Of a stretch of DNA of 64,000 bases, positions 52,078 through 60,481 are shown piece by piece. Both the position numbers and the translations under genes were made by a program. Source of the stretch: Streptomyces sp. CNQ-509 (GTDB lineage: Bacteria; Actinomycetota; Actinomycetes; Streptomycetales; Streptomycetaceae); NCBI RefSeq assembly GCF_001011035.1, contig NZ_CP011492.1:7247447-7311446 (forward strand), in the 5' to 3' direction. Position 1 is the first letter of the stretch, and each line of letters begins with the position of its first letter. A model generated the notes under the pieces. It made no database searches and had not been told where the DNA came from. It saw nothing but the letters and a program-made list of their open reading frames with translations.

Positions 52078-52190
52078 GCCCCATATTCCGGCTGACCGCC
52101 TGCGCCGTATTTGCAGTCGCATTCATTGCAGGTGCCGACCAGTGGATGTACGAGGCGCCCACCGCCGCCGGCGTACACGCGACTGTCTGA
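52074..52190 (+). CDS. 38-residue secreted or membrane peptide
   Basis: TTG start with AAGGAG 9 nt upstream. The peptide has a short basic N-terminus, a hydrophobic stretch LTACAVFAVAFIAGA (about 7-21), then a 17-residue polar tail with DQWMYEAPTAAGVHATV. This resembles a signal peptide with a short mature end, or a single-span membrane peptide. It is convergent with the SARP/NB-ARC/TPR regulator gene. I know no named family; a role as a signalling peptide is speculation. Confidence 0.5.
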   Translation: MSPIFRLTACAVFAVAFIAGADQWMYEAPTAAGVHATV

Positions 52191-52230
52191 CGCAGCGTCA
52201 GCACCCCCGGAGGCCGGCTCTCTGGCTTAC

Positions 52231-55200
52231 TCAGGAGCCGGTCATTCCATGCTCCCGGAGCAGCCGCGCCACCCTGTCCGCGTCCGAGTCCGCCTCCCGC
52301 GCGCGGTAGAGCGCCATCGCCAGTTCCGCGCACCGCCTCATCTCGCCCGCATCACTCGCCGCCAGCGCCACCCTTGCCAGCCCCTCCAGCGCGTGCGCGC
52401 TGCCGAGAGGGATGCCGGCCTCGTCGGCGATCCGGTGGCCCAGTTCGTAGGTCTCGCGCGCGGCCGTGAGCTTGCCGGACCGCCGGTGTACGTCGGCCAT
52501 CCCGACCAGCGCCCGCTGCCGTTCGTACGCGTTCCCGATCGTCGCGGCCAGCCGCGCGGCCATGCCGAAGTGCAGCACCGCCTCGCTGCGCCGGCCGCAC
52601 TCCGCGTACAAGTTGCCCAGGCTCGTCAGCGCGTGGACCTCGCCCAGGGCGTCACCCGCCGCCCGGTGGCTCTGCAGCGCCTGGTGGAAGGAGGCCAGCG
52701 CTTCCGTGGTGTGGCCGGTCGCGTGGTGCACGATGCCCAGGTTGGTGGAGAGGATGGCCAGGTCACCGCGCTCACCGCACCGCCGCATCAGGGCCAGCGA
52801 CTGCTCGTAGCAGGCGCGGGCGGCGTCATAGTCGCCCTCGCCGCGCCGAAGCTCCCCCATGTTGTTCAACGCCATGGCCTCCCCGTAGAGATCGCCGATC
52901 TCGCGGCGCAGGGCCAGCGTCGCGTGTGCGGTCTCCACCGCCTCGCGGTGCCGCCCGGCGTACCGGAGCGCGAGTCCCCGGACGTTCAGGCACTGGGCCT
53001 CGCCGTGGCGGTCGCCGTCCTTCGCGTACAGGCTCAGCGCCTCGTTCAGCACGCGCAGGGTCGCCTCGCTGTCCCCGGCCGTGACATGGGCCCTGGCCAC
53101 CTGCAACAGCGCGTCGGCGCACCCGAGTGCGTCCCCTCCCCGGCGGAACTCCGCCAGCGCCTCGCGGGCGTTGCGCAGGGCCCCCTCCGGGTTCTCTTTG
53201 GCCAGCCGCGCCGCCCGGTCCACCAGGGTGCGGGCCAGGGCGGCGGTGTCGCCGTGCGTGCGCAGGACGGCGAGGGCCGCGTCGTAGAGGGCCGCCGCGG
53301 GCTCCCGGGCGCCCCAGCGCTCCAGGGACGGGGCGAGTACGTGTGGAAAGAGGGCCGCCGTCGCCGGGGACGCGGTGGCGGCGTGGGTCGCGGTGGCCAG
53401 GAGGTTGGCCCGTTCCACCGACAGCCAGACGGACGCCACGTCGGCGTCCGCGAACTGCGGTGCGTACGGGGAGACCAGGCCCGGCGGCAGCGGCAGGATG
53501 CGGTGGTGCGGGTGGGCGAGGCGGGTCGCGCGGTGGGCCGCGGTCAGGTAGTGGGCGGCGAGGCGGTCGAACGCCGCCTGCCGCGCGGCCGGTTGCAGGT
53601 CGTGCTGGCCGGCCTGGAGGCCGAAGGCGCGGGTGAGGTCGTGGAGGCGGTAGCGGTCGCGGACGGGCTCGTCCAGCAGGTTGCAGTCCTGCAGTTCGTC
53701 GATGCTGCGCCGCGGCCCCGCAGGAGGCACGTCCGGCGCGGCGCCCACGAGCGCCAGCACCGCGGTCGGCGGCAGGTCGGGACCGGGGGCCAGGGCCAGG
53801 GCGCAGAGCATCTCCCGGGCCGGGGCGTTGAGTTCCTCGTACGACAGCCGGAACGCGGCGGCCACCGCGGGGTCCAGCTCGTCGAGGGGGTCGGCGGCCT
53901 GGCTGAGCCGGTCGAGGAGGTGCGGGAGGTCCCAGGAGCCGCGGTGCCGGAAGCGGCCCGCGAGGAGTCGCAGCGCGAGCGGGTTGCAGCCGCAGGCGGA
54001 CACGACCCCGGCCAGCGTCGCGCCGTCACCGGGTAGCCGGGCCGCGCCGACGACCCGCGTGAACAACTCCGCCGCCTCCGCCGCCGACGGCACCTCCAGG
54101 TGCAGTTCCTCGGCGCCGTCCAGCCGCAGCCGGTTGCGGCTGGTGACGATCGCCCGGCAGGCGGGCGAGGCGGGCAGCAGCGGCTCGACCTGCGCGGCGT
54201 CGCGGGCGTTGTCGAGGACCAGGAGCAGCCGCCGGCGCGCCGTCCACTCCCGCCACGCGCTCGCGCGCTCGTCCAGCGTGTCCGGCAGCTTCGGCGCCCC
54301 GCACGTCTGCAGCAGCACGGCGAGCGCCTCGGCCGGACCGTAGGGCTGCTGCCCGCTGAACCCGCGCAGGTCGAGGAAGAGCTGCCCGTCGGGGTACGCG
54401 TGGCCGAGCCCGTACGCGACGTGGACGGCCAGACTGGTCTTGCCGACGCCGGGCATCCCCTCGATCACGGTGAGCGGTAACGCCCGTTTCTCCCTCCCGC
54501 CGTCCGCGGCCCTCGCTCCGCTGCCCGTGCGCGCGTCGGTGAGGAGCAGGCTCAACTCGCTCGTCCGGCCGGTGAAGTCGTGGGTGTCGCGCGGCAGGTT
54601 GGTACGGGGCGCGGGCGTCACCGCCGCGTCGACCGGGGTGCCGGCGGCGGGCGTGGGCGCGGCGAGCAGCTCGCGGTCCTGCTCCAGGATGCGCCGGTGC
54701 AGCTCGCGCAGTTCCGCGGCAGGCGCCATGCCCTGCTCCTCGTCGAGCCTGCGGTGCGTGGTGCGGTAGAGGTCGAGGGCCTCGGCGTGCCGGCCGCACC
54801 GGTACAGCGCCAGCATCAGGGAGGCGACGAGCCGCTGGGCGAGCGGGTTCTCCGCCACCAGTTCCCGTAACTCCCCGATCAGATCCGAGTGCCGGCCCGC
54901 CTCCAGCTCCAGCCGGATCCGCTGCTCCCGCACCCGGCGCAGGTCCTCCAGCAACCGGGCGCGGGTGGCGGTCGCCCACGTCCCCGGGAACTCGGCCAGC
55001 GGCTCGCCCCGCCAGAGCGACTCCGCCGTGCGCAGCAGCCCGACCGCCCGCCGCCGCTCGCCCTGCGCGACGGCCGTCGCGGTCTGGGTCCGTAACTCCT
55101 CGAACCGCAGCAGGTCGACGCTCCCCGGCCGGACCCGCAGCCGGTAGACGCCGGGCGAGGGCCGCTCCAGTTCGATCGCGTCCCGGTACGGCTTCAGCCT

Positions 55201-55428
55201 GCTGCGCAGCCGCGAGAGCAGGCTGTGCAGGGTGCCCTGCGCGCTCGGCGGCGGAGAGCCGTCCCAGACGCGCTCCGTCAGTGCCTCTGCGGTGACCGAC
55301 CGCCCGCGCGCGTGCACCAGTACGGCCAGGACACAGCGTTCCTTGACCGAACCGAGGTCGCGGCGCTGCTCGCCCTGCCAGAGTTCCAGCGGTCCCAGAG
55401 CCCGTAGTTCCACCCGTCGCTCCACCAT
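52231..55428 (-). CDS. AfsR-like SARP regulator (wHTH-BTAD-NB-ARC-TPR)
   Basis: A 1065-residue regulator. OmpR-type winged HTH (about 1-95: LRALGPLELW, VKERCVLAVLVHARGRSVT, AQGTLHSLLSRLRSRL). BTAD domain (about 105-250: FEELRTQTATAVAQ, LLEDLRRVREQRIRLELEAG, LYRCGRHAEALDLYRTTHRR). NB-ARC ATPase (about 280-560) with P-loop IEGMPGVGKTSLAVHVAYG, Walker B RRLLLVLDNARDAAQ and GCNPLALRLLAGRF. TPR region (about 720-1060) with many repeats such as MALNNMGELRRGEGDYDAAR. The size and order match AfsR. ATG 55428 is the start nearest the wHTH; the upstream extension is low complexity. It should activate secondary-metabolism genes. Confidence 0.9.
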   Translation of the reverse strand: MVERRVELRALGPLELWQGEQRRDLGSVKERCVLAVLVHARGRSVTAEALTERVWDGSPPPSAQGTLHSLLSRLRSRLKPYRDAIELERPSPGVYRLRVRPGSVDLLRFEELRTQTATAVAQGERRRAVGLLRTAESLWRGEPLAEFPGTWATATRARLLEDLRRVREQRIRLELEAGRHSDLIGELRELVAENPLAQRLVASLMLALYRCGRHAEALDLYRTTHRRLDEEQGMAPAAELRELHRRILEQDRELLAAPTPAAGTPVDAAVTPAPRTNLPRDTHDFTGRTSELSLLLTDARTGSGARAADGGREKRALPLTVIEGMPGVGKTSLAVHVAYGLGHAYPDGQLFLDLRGFSGQQPYGPAEALAVLLQTCGAPKLPDTLDERASAWREWTARRRLLLVLDNARDAAQVEPLLPASPACRAIVTSRNRLRLDGAEELHLEVPSAAEAAELFTRVVGAARLPGDGATLAGVVSACGCNPLALRLLAGRFRHRGSWDLPHLLDRLSQAADPLDELDPAVAAAFRLSYEELNAPAREMLCALALAPGPDLPPTAVLALVGAAPDVPPAGPRRSIDELQDCNLLDEPVRDRYRLHDLTRAFGLQAGQHDLQPAARQAAFDRLAAHYLTAAHRATRLAHPHHRILPLPPGLVSPYAPQFADADVASVWLSVERANLLATATHAATASPATAALFPHVLAPSLERWGAREPAAALYDAALAVLRTHGDTAALARTLVDRAARLAKENPEGALRNAREALAEFRRGGDALGCADALLQVARAHVTAGDSEATLRVLNEALSLYAKDGDRHGEAQCLNVRGLALRYAGRHREAVETAHATLALRREIGDLYGEAMALNNMGELRRGEGDYDAARACYEQSLALMRRCGERGDLAILSTNLGIVHHATGHTTEALASFHQALQSHRAAGDALGEVHALTSLGNLYAECGRRSEAVLHFGMAARLAATIGNAYERQRALVGMADVHRRSGKLTAARETYELGHRIADEAGIPLGSAHALEGLARVALAASDAGEMRRCAELAMALYRAREADSDADRVARLLREHGMTGS

Positions 55429-55681
55429 CGACCCGCGGGGCCTTCGCCCCGCGGTCGGATCCCCTCCGTGGCGGCGGCGCCCCGCCCGCACGCCGGGGAC
55501 ACCACACCATCGCCACGCCGGTACGGATACACCAGGGGAGCGGGACGGGGCGCACGGATGCGTGCGCCGGGCGCGCAAAGGACATCCCGCAGGCGAGCGC
55601 AGGATTGCCGCAGGCCCCCGCACGCCCGCCCCGCCGTGCCGGGCGTCTGCGGCGCGGAAGCGGTCGGTGCCGGGTGGGTGT

Positions 55682-56278
55682 TCAGGTGGCGATGCCCGAC
55701 AGCAGCAGGTCCACCGTGCCCTCCAGGAAGGTCTCGTCCAGTGGTTCGCGGGTCAGCAGCAGGCGGGTGTGGAGCGGGCCCGTCAGGGCCTCGAAGGCCA
55801 GGCGGCGGTCGACGCCCGGGCGGAGTTCGCCGCGGGCCTCGGCGCGGTCGAGGACCGTCGCGCCGACCGCGAACCGCGTGGTCCAGAACTGGTCGCGGGC
55901 CGCCTCGTACTCCGCGAGGTCCTCCTGCACCGCCATGCGCAGCAGCAGGCCGCCCAGCGGGGTGCGGACGAAGGCGGCGGTGTCGTGGAGGAGGGCGAGG
56001 AGGTCGGTGCGGAGGGCGCCGGTGTCGGGGGTGGGGAGGTCGGTGCGGGTGCGGTCGAGGACCGCGTCGAGGGCGAGGGCGGACTTGGTGCCCCAGCGGC
56101 GGTAGATCGACGTCTCGTGGACGCCGGCGCGCTGGGCGACCTCGGCGATCGACAGCGCGTCGGCGCCGCGCTCCAGGACGACGTCGACCGTCGCCTGCAG
56201 CACGGCGGCGCGGACGCGGGCGCTGCGGCCGCCCGTTCTGCGGGCGGCGGTGGCGGGCTGGCGGCTGCTTTCCGGCAT
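55682..56278 (-). CDS. TetR-family regulator, autoregulated
   Basis: A 198-residue TetR regulator. HTH region: RAAVLQATVDVVLERGADAL and SIAEVAQRAGVHETSIYRRW (about 24-63). C-terminal TetR_C_11-like domain with FVRTPLGGLLLRMAVQEDL and FEALTGPLHTRLLLTREPLD. ATG 56278. It lies 19 bp after a 43-residue membrane-peptide gene, and two operator copies precede that gene, so both are probably autorepressed as an operon. Confidence 0.88.
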   Translation of the reverse strand: MPESSRQPATAARRTGGRSARVRAAVLQATVDVVLERGADALSIAEVAQRAGVHETSIYRRWGTKSALALDAVLDRTRTDLPTPDTGALRTDLLALLHDTAAFVRTPLGGLLLRMAVQEDLAEYEAARDQFWTTRFAVGATVLDRAEARGELRPGVDRRLAFEALTGPLHTRLLLTREPLDETFLEGTVDLLLSGIAT

Positions 56279-56297
56279 CCCGCCAACGTAGCGCAGG

Positions 56298-56429
56298 TCA
56301 GTGCGGCGCCGGCCGGTCGGCGCGGTGGCGGGGGAGGGCGGCGACGAGCGCCGCGGTCGCGGCGGTGAGCGCCATGCCGCCGGCGGCGAACACGGTGAAC
56401 AGCGTCCAGAAGTCAGGGGTGAGAACCAT
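56298..56429 (-). CDS. 43-residue membrane peptide upstream of TetR
   Basis: ATG at 56429 with a GGAGG ribosome site 7 nt upstream. The product has one hydrophobic span (FWTLFTVFAAGGMALTAATA onward, about residues 7-31) and a basic/Pro tail (LPRHRADRPAPH). It is the first gene after the minus-strand promoter and operators. No family is known to me. It might modulate the regulator or be an independent small membrane protein. Confidence 0.6.
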   Translation of the reverse strand: MVLTPDFWTLFTVFAAGGMALTAATAALVAALPRHRADRPAPH

Positions 56430-56448
56430 CGGGGTGCCTCCAGCCAGT

Positions 56449-56513
56449 TAACGCAGTAGGTCTTGCTTTAAGGTACGACCCGGGCGGTCCCTAATGCAAG
56501 TTGACTTGCGTTA
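56449..56513. promoter_or_regulatory. Two 22-bp TetR operator copies over a minus-strand promoter
   Basis: On the minus/plus strands both copies fit TAACGCA-N7-TTGCWTTA: 56449-56470 as read on the plus strand, and 56492-56513 as read on the minus strand. The minus-strand -35 TTGCAT (56499-56494) and -10 TACCTT (56475-56470) have an 18-bp spacer. One operator covers the -35 and the other begins at the last base of the -10, which is an effective repression layout. TTGACT at 56501 could also serve the divergent peptidase gene. Confidence 0.65.
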
Positions 56514-56570
56514 CGTGCATCACGGTGGTGCGGGGAGTACGTTCATGGCAGCCGGCCCACCCCGCCGACC

Positions 56571-56615
56571 AGCCCTGAAGAGCCCAGAAGAGCCCAGAAG
56601 AGCCCCGAGGAGCCC
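56571..56615 (+). repeat. Tandem 10-bp repeat before M24 peptidase gene
   Basis: AGCCCAGAAG-type decamers occur four and a half times in a row (56571, 56581, 56591, 56601, 56611). The last full copy, AGCCCCGAGG, forms the ribosome site for the ATG at 56618. Copy-number slippage could alter leader length. Confidence 0.7.
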
Positions 56616-56617
56616 GT

Positions 56618-57742
56618 ATGACCGGCGACTTCGCCCCGTTCACCGCCGACGACTACCGCGCCCGCATGCGGCACGCCGCCCGCGCCGCCGCCGGCGCCGG
56701 GCTCGCCGGGCTGCTCGTCGCCCCCGGCCCCGACCTCCTCTGGCTCACCGGCTACGCGCCGCCCGCCGCCACCGAGCGGCTCACCCTGCTCGTGCTGGCG
56801 CCCGGGGCGGATCCGGTGCTGGTGGTGCCGAAGCTGGAGGCCGGCGACGCCGCCAAGGCGGCCGGCGGACCGGCGTTCGCCCTGCGCGACTGGACCGACG
56901 GCACCAGCCCGTACGCCGTGACCGCGCCGCTGCTCGACCCCCGCGGCCGGTACGCCGTCAGCGACGACGCCTGGGCCCTGCACCTGCTCGGGCTCCAGCG
57001 CGAACTGCCCGACTCCGCCTACGTCGCCGTCTCCGACGGGCTGCCGATGCTGCGCGCCGTCAAGGACGACGCCGAGCTGGCGCGGCTGGCCGCGGCCGGC
57101 GCCGCCGCGGACGCCGCGTACGAGGAGATCAGGAAGGCGCGCTTCGCCGGCCGCAAGGAGTCCGACGTCGCCGTGGAACTGGCCGCGCTGCTGCGCCGGT
57201 TCGGCCACTCCCAGGTCGACTTCACCGTCGTCGGATCGGGCCCCAACGGCGCCGACCCGCACCACGAGGCCGGCGAACGGGTCATCCGCGACGGCGACAT
57301 GGTCGTCCTCGACTTCGGCGGCCTCGTCCACGGCTACGGCTCCGACACCACCCGCACCGTGCACGTCGGCGAACCCACCGCAGAGGAGCGGGAGATCCAC
57401 GACGTCGTCCGCGCGGCGCAGGAGGCCGGTTTCCGGGCCGTCCGTCCCGGCGCCGCCTGCCAGGACGTCGACAGGGCGGCGCGCCGGGTCATCGACGACG
57501 CCGGCTACGGCGAGTACTTCATCCACCGCACCGGGCACGGCATCGGCACCACCACCCACGAGCCGCCGTACATGATCGAGGGCGAGGAGCAGCCGCTGGT
57601 GCCCGGCATGTGCTTCTCCGTAGAACCCGGCATCTACCTGCCGGGCCGCTTCGGCGTGCGCATCGAGGACATCGTGACCGTCACGGAGACCGGCGGGCGG
57701 CGGCTCAACGACACCGCCCGCGAGATGGCGATCGTGTCGTAG
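56618..57742 (+). CDS. M24-family Xaa-Pro aminopeptidase-like metallopeptidase
   Basis: A 374-residue cytoplasmic peptidase. The N-terminal creatinase-like domain (about 1-145) contains LLVAPGPDLLWLTGY. The pita-bread catalytic domain (about 150-370) has all five expected metal ligands: Asp in VVLDFGG, Asp in GSDTTRT, His in HRTGHGIGTTTHE, Glu in SVEPGIYL and Glu in VRIEDIV. It should remove N-terminal residues preceding proline, as in PepQ/PepP. ATG 56618 has CGAGGAG upstream. Confidence 0.92.
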   Translation: MTGDFAPFTADDYRARMRHAARAAAGAGLAGLLVAPGPDLLWLTGYAPPAATERLTLLVLAPGADPVLVVPKLEAGDAAKAAGGPAFALRDWTDGTSPYAVTAPLLDPRGRYAVSDDAWALHLLGLQRELPDSAYVAVSDGLPMLRAVKDDAELARLAAAGAAADAAYEEIRKARFAGRKESDVAVELAALLRRFGHSQVDFTVVGSGPNGADPHHEAGERVIRDGDMVVLDFGGLVHGYGSDTTRTVHVGEPTAEEREIHDVVRAAQEAGFRAVRPGAACQDVDRAARRVIDDAGYGEYFIHRTGHGIGTTTHEPPYMIEGEEQPLVPGMCFSVEPGIYLPGRFGVRIEDIVTVTETGGRRLNDTAREMAIVS

Positions 57743-57773
57743 ACGCCGGTCCCCAGCAGGTCCCGGCGAGACC

Positions 57774-58533
57774 TCAGCCGGTACGGCCGCCGCGGCGCCG
57801 GCGCGTCCGCGGCAGCCGGCGCAGCCCGTTCTCCAGCAGCGCGAACGCGTGCTCCGCGGCCGCCACCGCGCCCGGATAGCGGTCGTCCGCGGACTCCCCC
57901 CCCGTCCACCACGACGTCCGCCACCGAGTCGTAGAACGCCACGTACCCCGCCAGCGGCGCGGCCTCGGGCAGCGGATCCTCGTACGACCACGCCACGTCC
58001 GCGCGCTCCGGTGTCCCCTCGCCGCGGTACGTCCGGTAGGACGCGTAGCCCTTGTACGGGCACCCCGTGCGCGTCGCCGTGGGCTCGAAGAGCTCCAGCC
58101 GCACGTCCTCGGGCGGCAGGTAGAACTGCGCCGGCAGCCCGGTCTCGAAGACCGCCAGCGGCCGGCGCGACTCCGCGACCACCTGCCCGTCGATCGCGAC
58201 CCGTACGTGCCGCGTGCTGCGCACCGCGTCCACCCGGTGGTACGGGTCCTGCGGGCCCACCAGCCGCTCCTCGTCCTCCTCGTACCAGTGGTCGAGCGCC
58301 GACCACCGCACCGACACGTAGTCCGCCAGGTCGGGGTCCCCGTCGTACGTCCGCAACGCGTCCGGCACGAGGTCGGTGCGGACGTCGCGGCGCGGGAAGG
58401 CGTAGGTCACGTACGGCCTGCCCGCCTCCCGCACCAGCAGCGCGGCCCCGCTGTCGACCACGACCGCGCCGCCGAGGCTGCCGCGCACCCGCCGCTCGCT
58501 CGGCTCCCAGGTCCTGGTGTCGAAGGTCAGCAT
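57774..58533 (-). pseudogene. DUF427 protein gene with a homopolymer frameshift
   Basis: From the ATG at 58533 the frame encodes two DUF427-like halves: VVVDSGAALLVREAGRPYVT in the first; VRVAIDGQVVAESRRPLAVF, FYLPPEDVRLELFEPT and CPYKGYASYRTY in the second. After VADVVVDGG the frame meets eight consecutive C on the plus strand (57896-57903). If there were seven, the protein would continue with ESADDRYPGAVAAAEHAFAL and stop at 57774, giving 252 residues. As written it runs on nonsensically to 57634 over the peptidase gene. A sequencing error is likeliest; the gene may be intact. Function unknown. Confidence 0.7.
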
Positions 58534-58730
58534 CTTCCTGCCTCCCGGCGGTCAAGATCTGTCAAAGGCTGTCAGCGTCAACACCCGCGGAGGACCGGGG
58601 CTTCCCGCCCGGGAGCGCGCCCACGTACCGCCCCGCCGGAGCGTGGTCCCCAGGCCACCCGCAGGCCGGCCCCCGGCCGCCCACCGTTGCGGAGCAGGGT
58701 ATTCCGCCTTCGCCCGGATCGCGGACTTCC

Positions 58731-58760
58731 TTGACACTCCCGATTGGTATAGGCCAGTAT
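58731..58760 (+). promoter_or_regulatory. Candidate promoter of the GH3 gene
   Basis: TTGACA (58731-58736) and CAGTAT (58755-58760) with an 18-bp spacer. The first dre-like site overlaps the spacer and -10. The gap 58534-58900 contains nothing else beyond the second dre-like site and a GGAGG ribosome site at 58891. Confidence 0.5.
58743..58758. promoter_or_regulatory. DasR-type dre-like site 1
   Basis: ATTGGTATAGGCCAGT matches the remembered dre palindrome ACTGGTCTAGACCAGT at 13 of 16 bases. It lies inside the candidate promoter of the N-acetylglucosaminidase gene, in line with GlcNAc-phosphate control of chitin/peptidoglycan-sugar genes. Confidence 0.6.
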
Positions 58761-58765
58761 CCGGC

Positions 58766-58781
58766 ATTGGTCTGTACCAAG
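58766..58781. promoter_or_regulatory. DasR-type dre-like site 2
   Basis: ATTGGTCTGTACCAAG has perfect TTGGT/ACCAA arms. It sits 23 bp downstream of site 1 (centre to centre), close to two helical turns, and matches the dre consensus at 11 of 16 positions. Confidence 0.5.
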
Positions 58782-58900
58782 TCTTCCCTCGCCACGTCAG
58801 TCCCTTCCCATCCGCCTTCCACACCACTCGCACCCGTCGCGCGGACGGCCCCGCAGTCCGCCGCGGCCGCCGTCCCGCCCCTGCTCCCGCGGAGGTCTCC

Positions 58901-60442
58901 ATGGCAGCCAACAACCCCGAACTCGCCCGGCTTGCCAACTCGGTTCTCCAGCCGGGGTTCGTGGGCACGACCGCGCCCGACTGGCTGCGCCGCAGAATCG
59001 GCGAGGGCCTGGCGTCCGTGGTCCTCTTCGGCCGCAACATCGTCCACCCCGAGCAGGTGGCCGCCCTCACCGCCGAGCTGCGCGCCGAGAACCCGGACCT
59101 GATCATCGCCATCGACGAGGAGGCCGGCGACGTCACCAGGATCGAGGCCGGCACCGGCGCCACCCGCCCCGGCAACCTCGCCCTCGGCGCCGTCGACGAC
59201 GTCGAGCTGACCGAGCAGGTCGCGTACGACATCGGCCGCCAACTGCACGCCATGGGCGTCTCGCTCAACTACGCCCCCTCCGCCGACGTCAACTCCAACC
59301 CCAAGAACCCCGTCATCGGCGTCCGCTCCTTCGGCGCCCGCACCGACCTCGTCTGCCGGCACACCGCCGCCTGGATCCGCGGGCTGCAGTCCGCCGGCGT
59401 CGCCGCCTGCGCCAAGCACTTCCCCGGCCACGGCGACACCAGCGTCGACTCCCACCACGGCCTGCCGCACGTCGCCGACGACGCCCGCGAGATCGCCCGC
59501 ACCGCGCTACCGCCGTTCACCGCCGCCATGGAGGCGGGCGTACGCACCGTCATGACGGCGCACATGCTCATCCCCGCCTACGACGACACCCTCCCCGCCA
59601 CCCTCAGCCCCCGCATCATCCGCGACCTGCTCCGCGACGAACTCGGCTTCACCGGCCTCGTCGTCACCGACGGCATCGAGATGGGCGCCGTCTCCGACCT
59701 GTACGGCATCGACGGCGCCACCGTCCGCGCGCTCGCCGGCGGCGTCGACGCCGTGTGCGTCGGCGGCGAGAACGCCGAGGAGTCCGTCACCACCGGCCTG
59801 ACCGACGCCATCGTCGCCGCCGTGCGCGACGGCAGCCTGCCCGGGGAGCGGCTCGCGGAAGCCGCCGCCCGGGTGCACGAGTTCGCCGCCTGGTCCGCCG
59901 CGCTGACCCGCGGCGTCCCCGCCGGCGACCCCCGCGGCGGTGACGGGGCCGACCACCAGATCGGCCTCGTCGCCGCCCGCCGCGCCGTCCGGGTCCACCA
60001 CGACCCGGCGGGCCCGGCCCGCTTCCCGCTCGCCGGCGATCCGCACGTCGTCGAGTTCTCACCCGTCACCAGCCTCGCCATCGACGGCCGTACGCCCTGG
60101 GGCGTCGCGGATCCGCTGCGCGCCCTGCGCCCCGGCACCACGTCGGTGCGCCTCGGCGAGTCCGAGCTGACCGGCGCCGCCGGCGGTGCCGCGGAGGTGC
60201 TCGACGGCCGGGCGCTGCGCCCGGCCGACGGCCGCGAGCTGGTCGTCGTCGTTCGCGACGCCGCCCGCCACCCGTGGATGTGGCAGGCCCTGGCCGACCT
60301 GCTGCGGCGGCGGCCCGACGCGCTCGTCGTCGAGATGGGGCTGCCCGCCGAGGACCGGCTCGGCGCCGTGCACCTGTCGACCCACGGGGCCACGCGCGTC
60401 TCCGGCATCGCCGCGGCCGAGGTCCTCACCGGCGCGGTGTGA
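58901..60442 (+). CDS. GH3 beta-N-acetylglucosaminidase (NagZ-like)
   Basis: A 513-residue GH3 enzyme. The catalytic (beta/alpha)8 domain (about 1-345) has the NagZ signature KHFPGHGDTSVDSHHGLP, with the catalytic His-Asp dyad, and the nucleophile Asp in VVTDGIEMGAV. DEEAGDVTRIEAGTGATRPG is the substrate-loop region. A C-terminal domain (about 355-513) is as in Gram-positive members. No signal peptide: it probably removes GlcNAc from imported chitobiose or muropeptides in the cytoplasm. ATG 58901 has GGAGG upstream. Two dre-like sites upstream point to DasR control. The following gene starts 39 bp later. Confidence 0.9.
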   Translation: MAANNPELARLANSVLQPGFVGTTAPDWLRRRIGEGLASVVLFGRNIVHPEQVAALTAELRAENPDLIIAIDEEAGDVTRIEAGTGATRPGNLALGAVDDVELTEQVAYDIGRQLHAMGVSLNYAPSADVNSNPKNPVIGVRSFGARTDLVCRHTAAWIRGLQSAGVAACAKHFPGHGDTSVDSHHGLPHVADDAREIARTALPPFTAAMEAGVRTVMTAHMLIPAYDDTLPATLSPRIIRDLLRDELGFTGLVVTDGIEMGAVSDLYGIDGATVRALAGGVDAVCVGGENAEESVTTGLTDAIVAAVRDGSLPGERLAEAAARVHEFAAWSAALTRGVPAGDPRGGDGADHQIGLVAARRAVRVHHDPAGPARFPLAGDPHVVEFSPVTSLAIDGRTPWGVADPLRALRPGTTSVRLGESELTGAAGGAAEVLDGRALRPADGRELVVVVRDAARHPWMWQALADLLRRRPDALVVEMGLPAEDRLGAVHLSTHGATRVSGIAAAEVLTGAV

Positions 60443-60481
60443 CGGCAGCACGCAACGAGTTCCACTTCTGGAGGACGTTCC

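Noticed and set aside
52033..52190. The small peptide as an AfsS homologue of the SARP
   Set aside because: AfsS proteins have internal TxVxPxxx-like repeats and lie downstream in the same direction as afsR; this peptide has neither feature.
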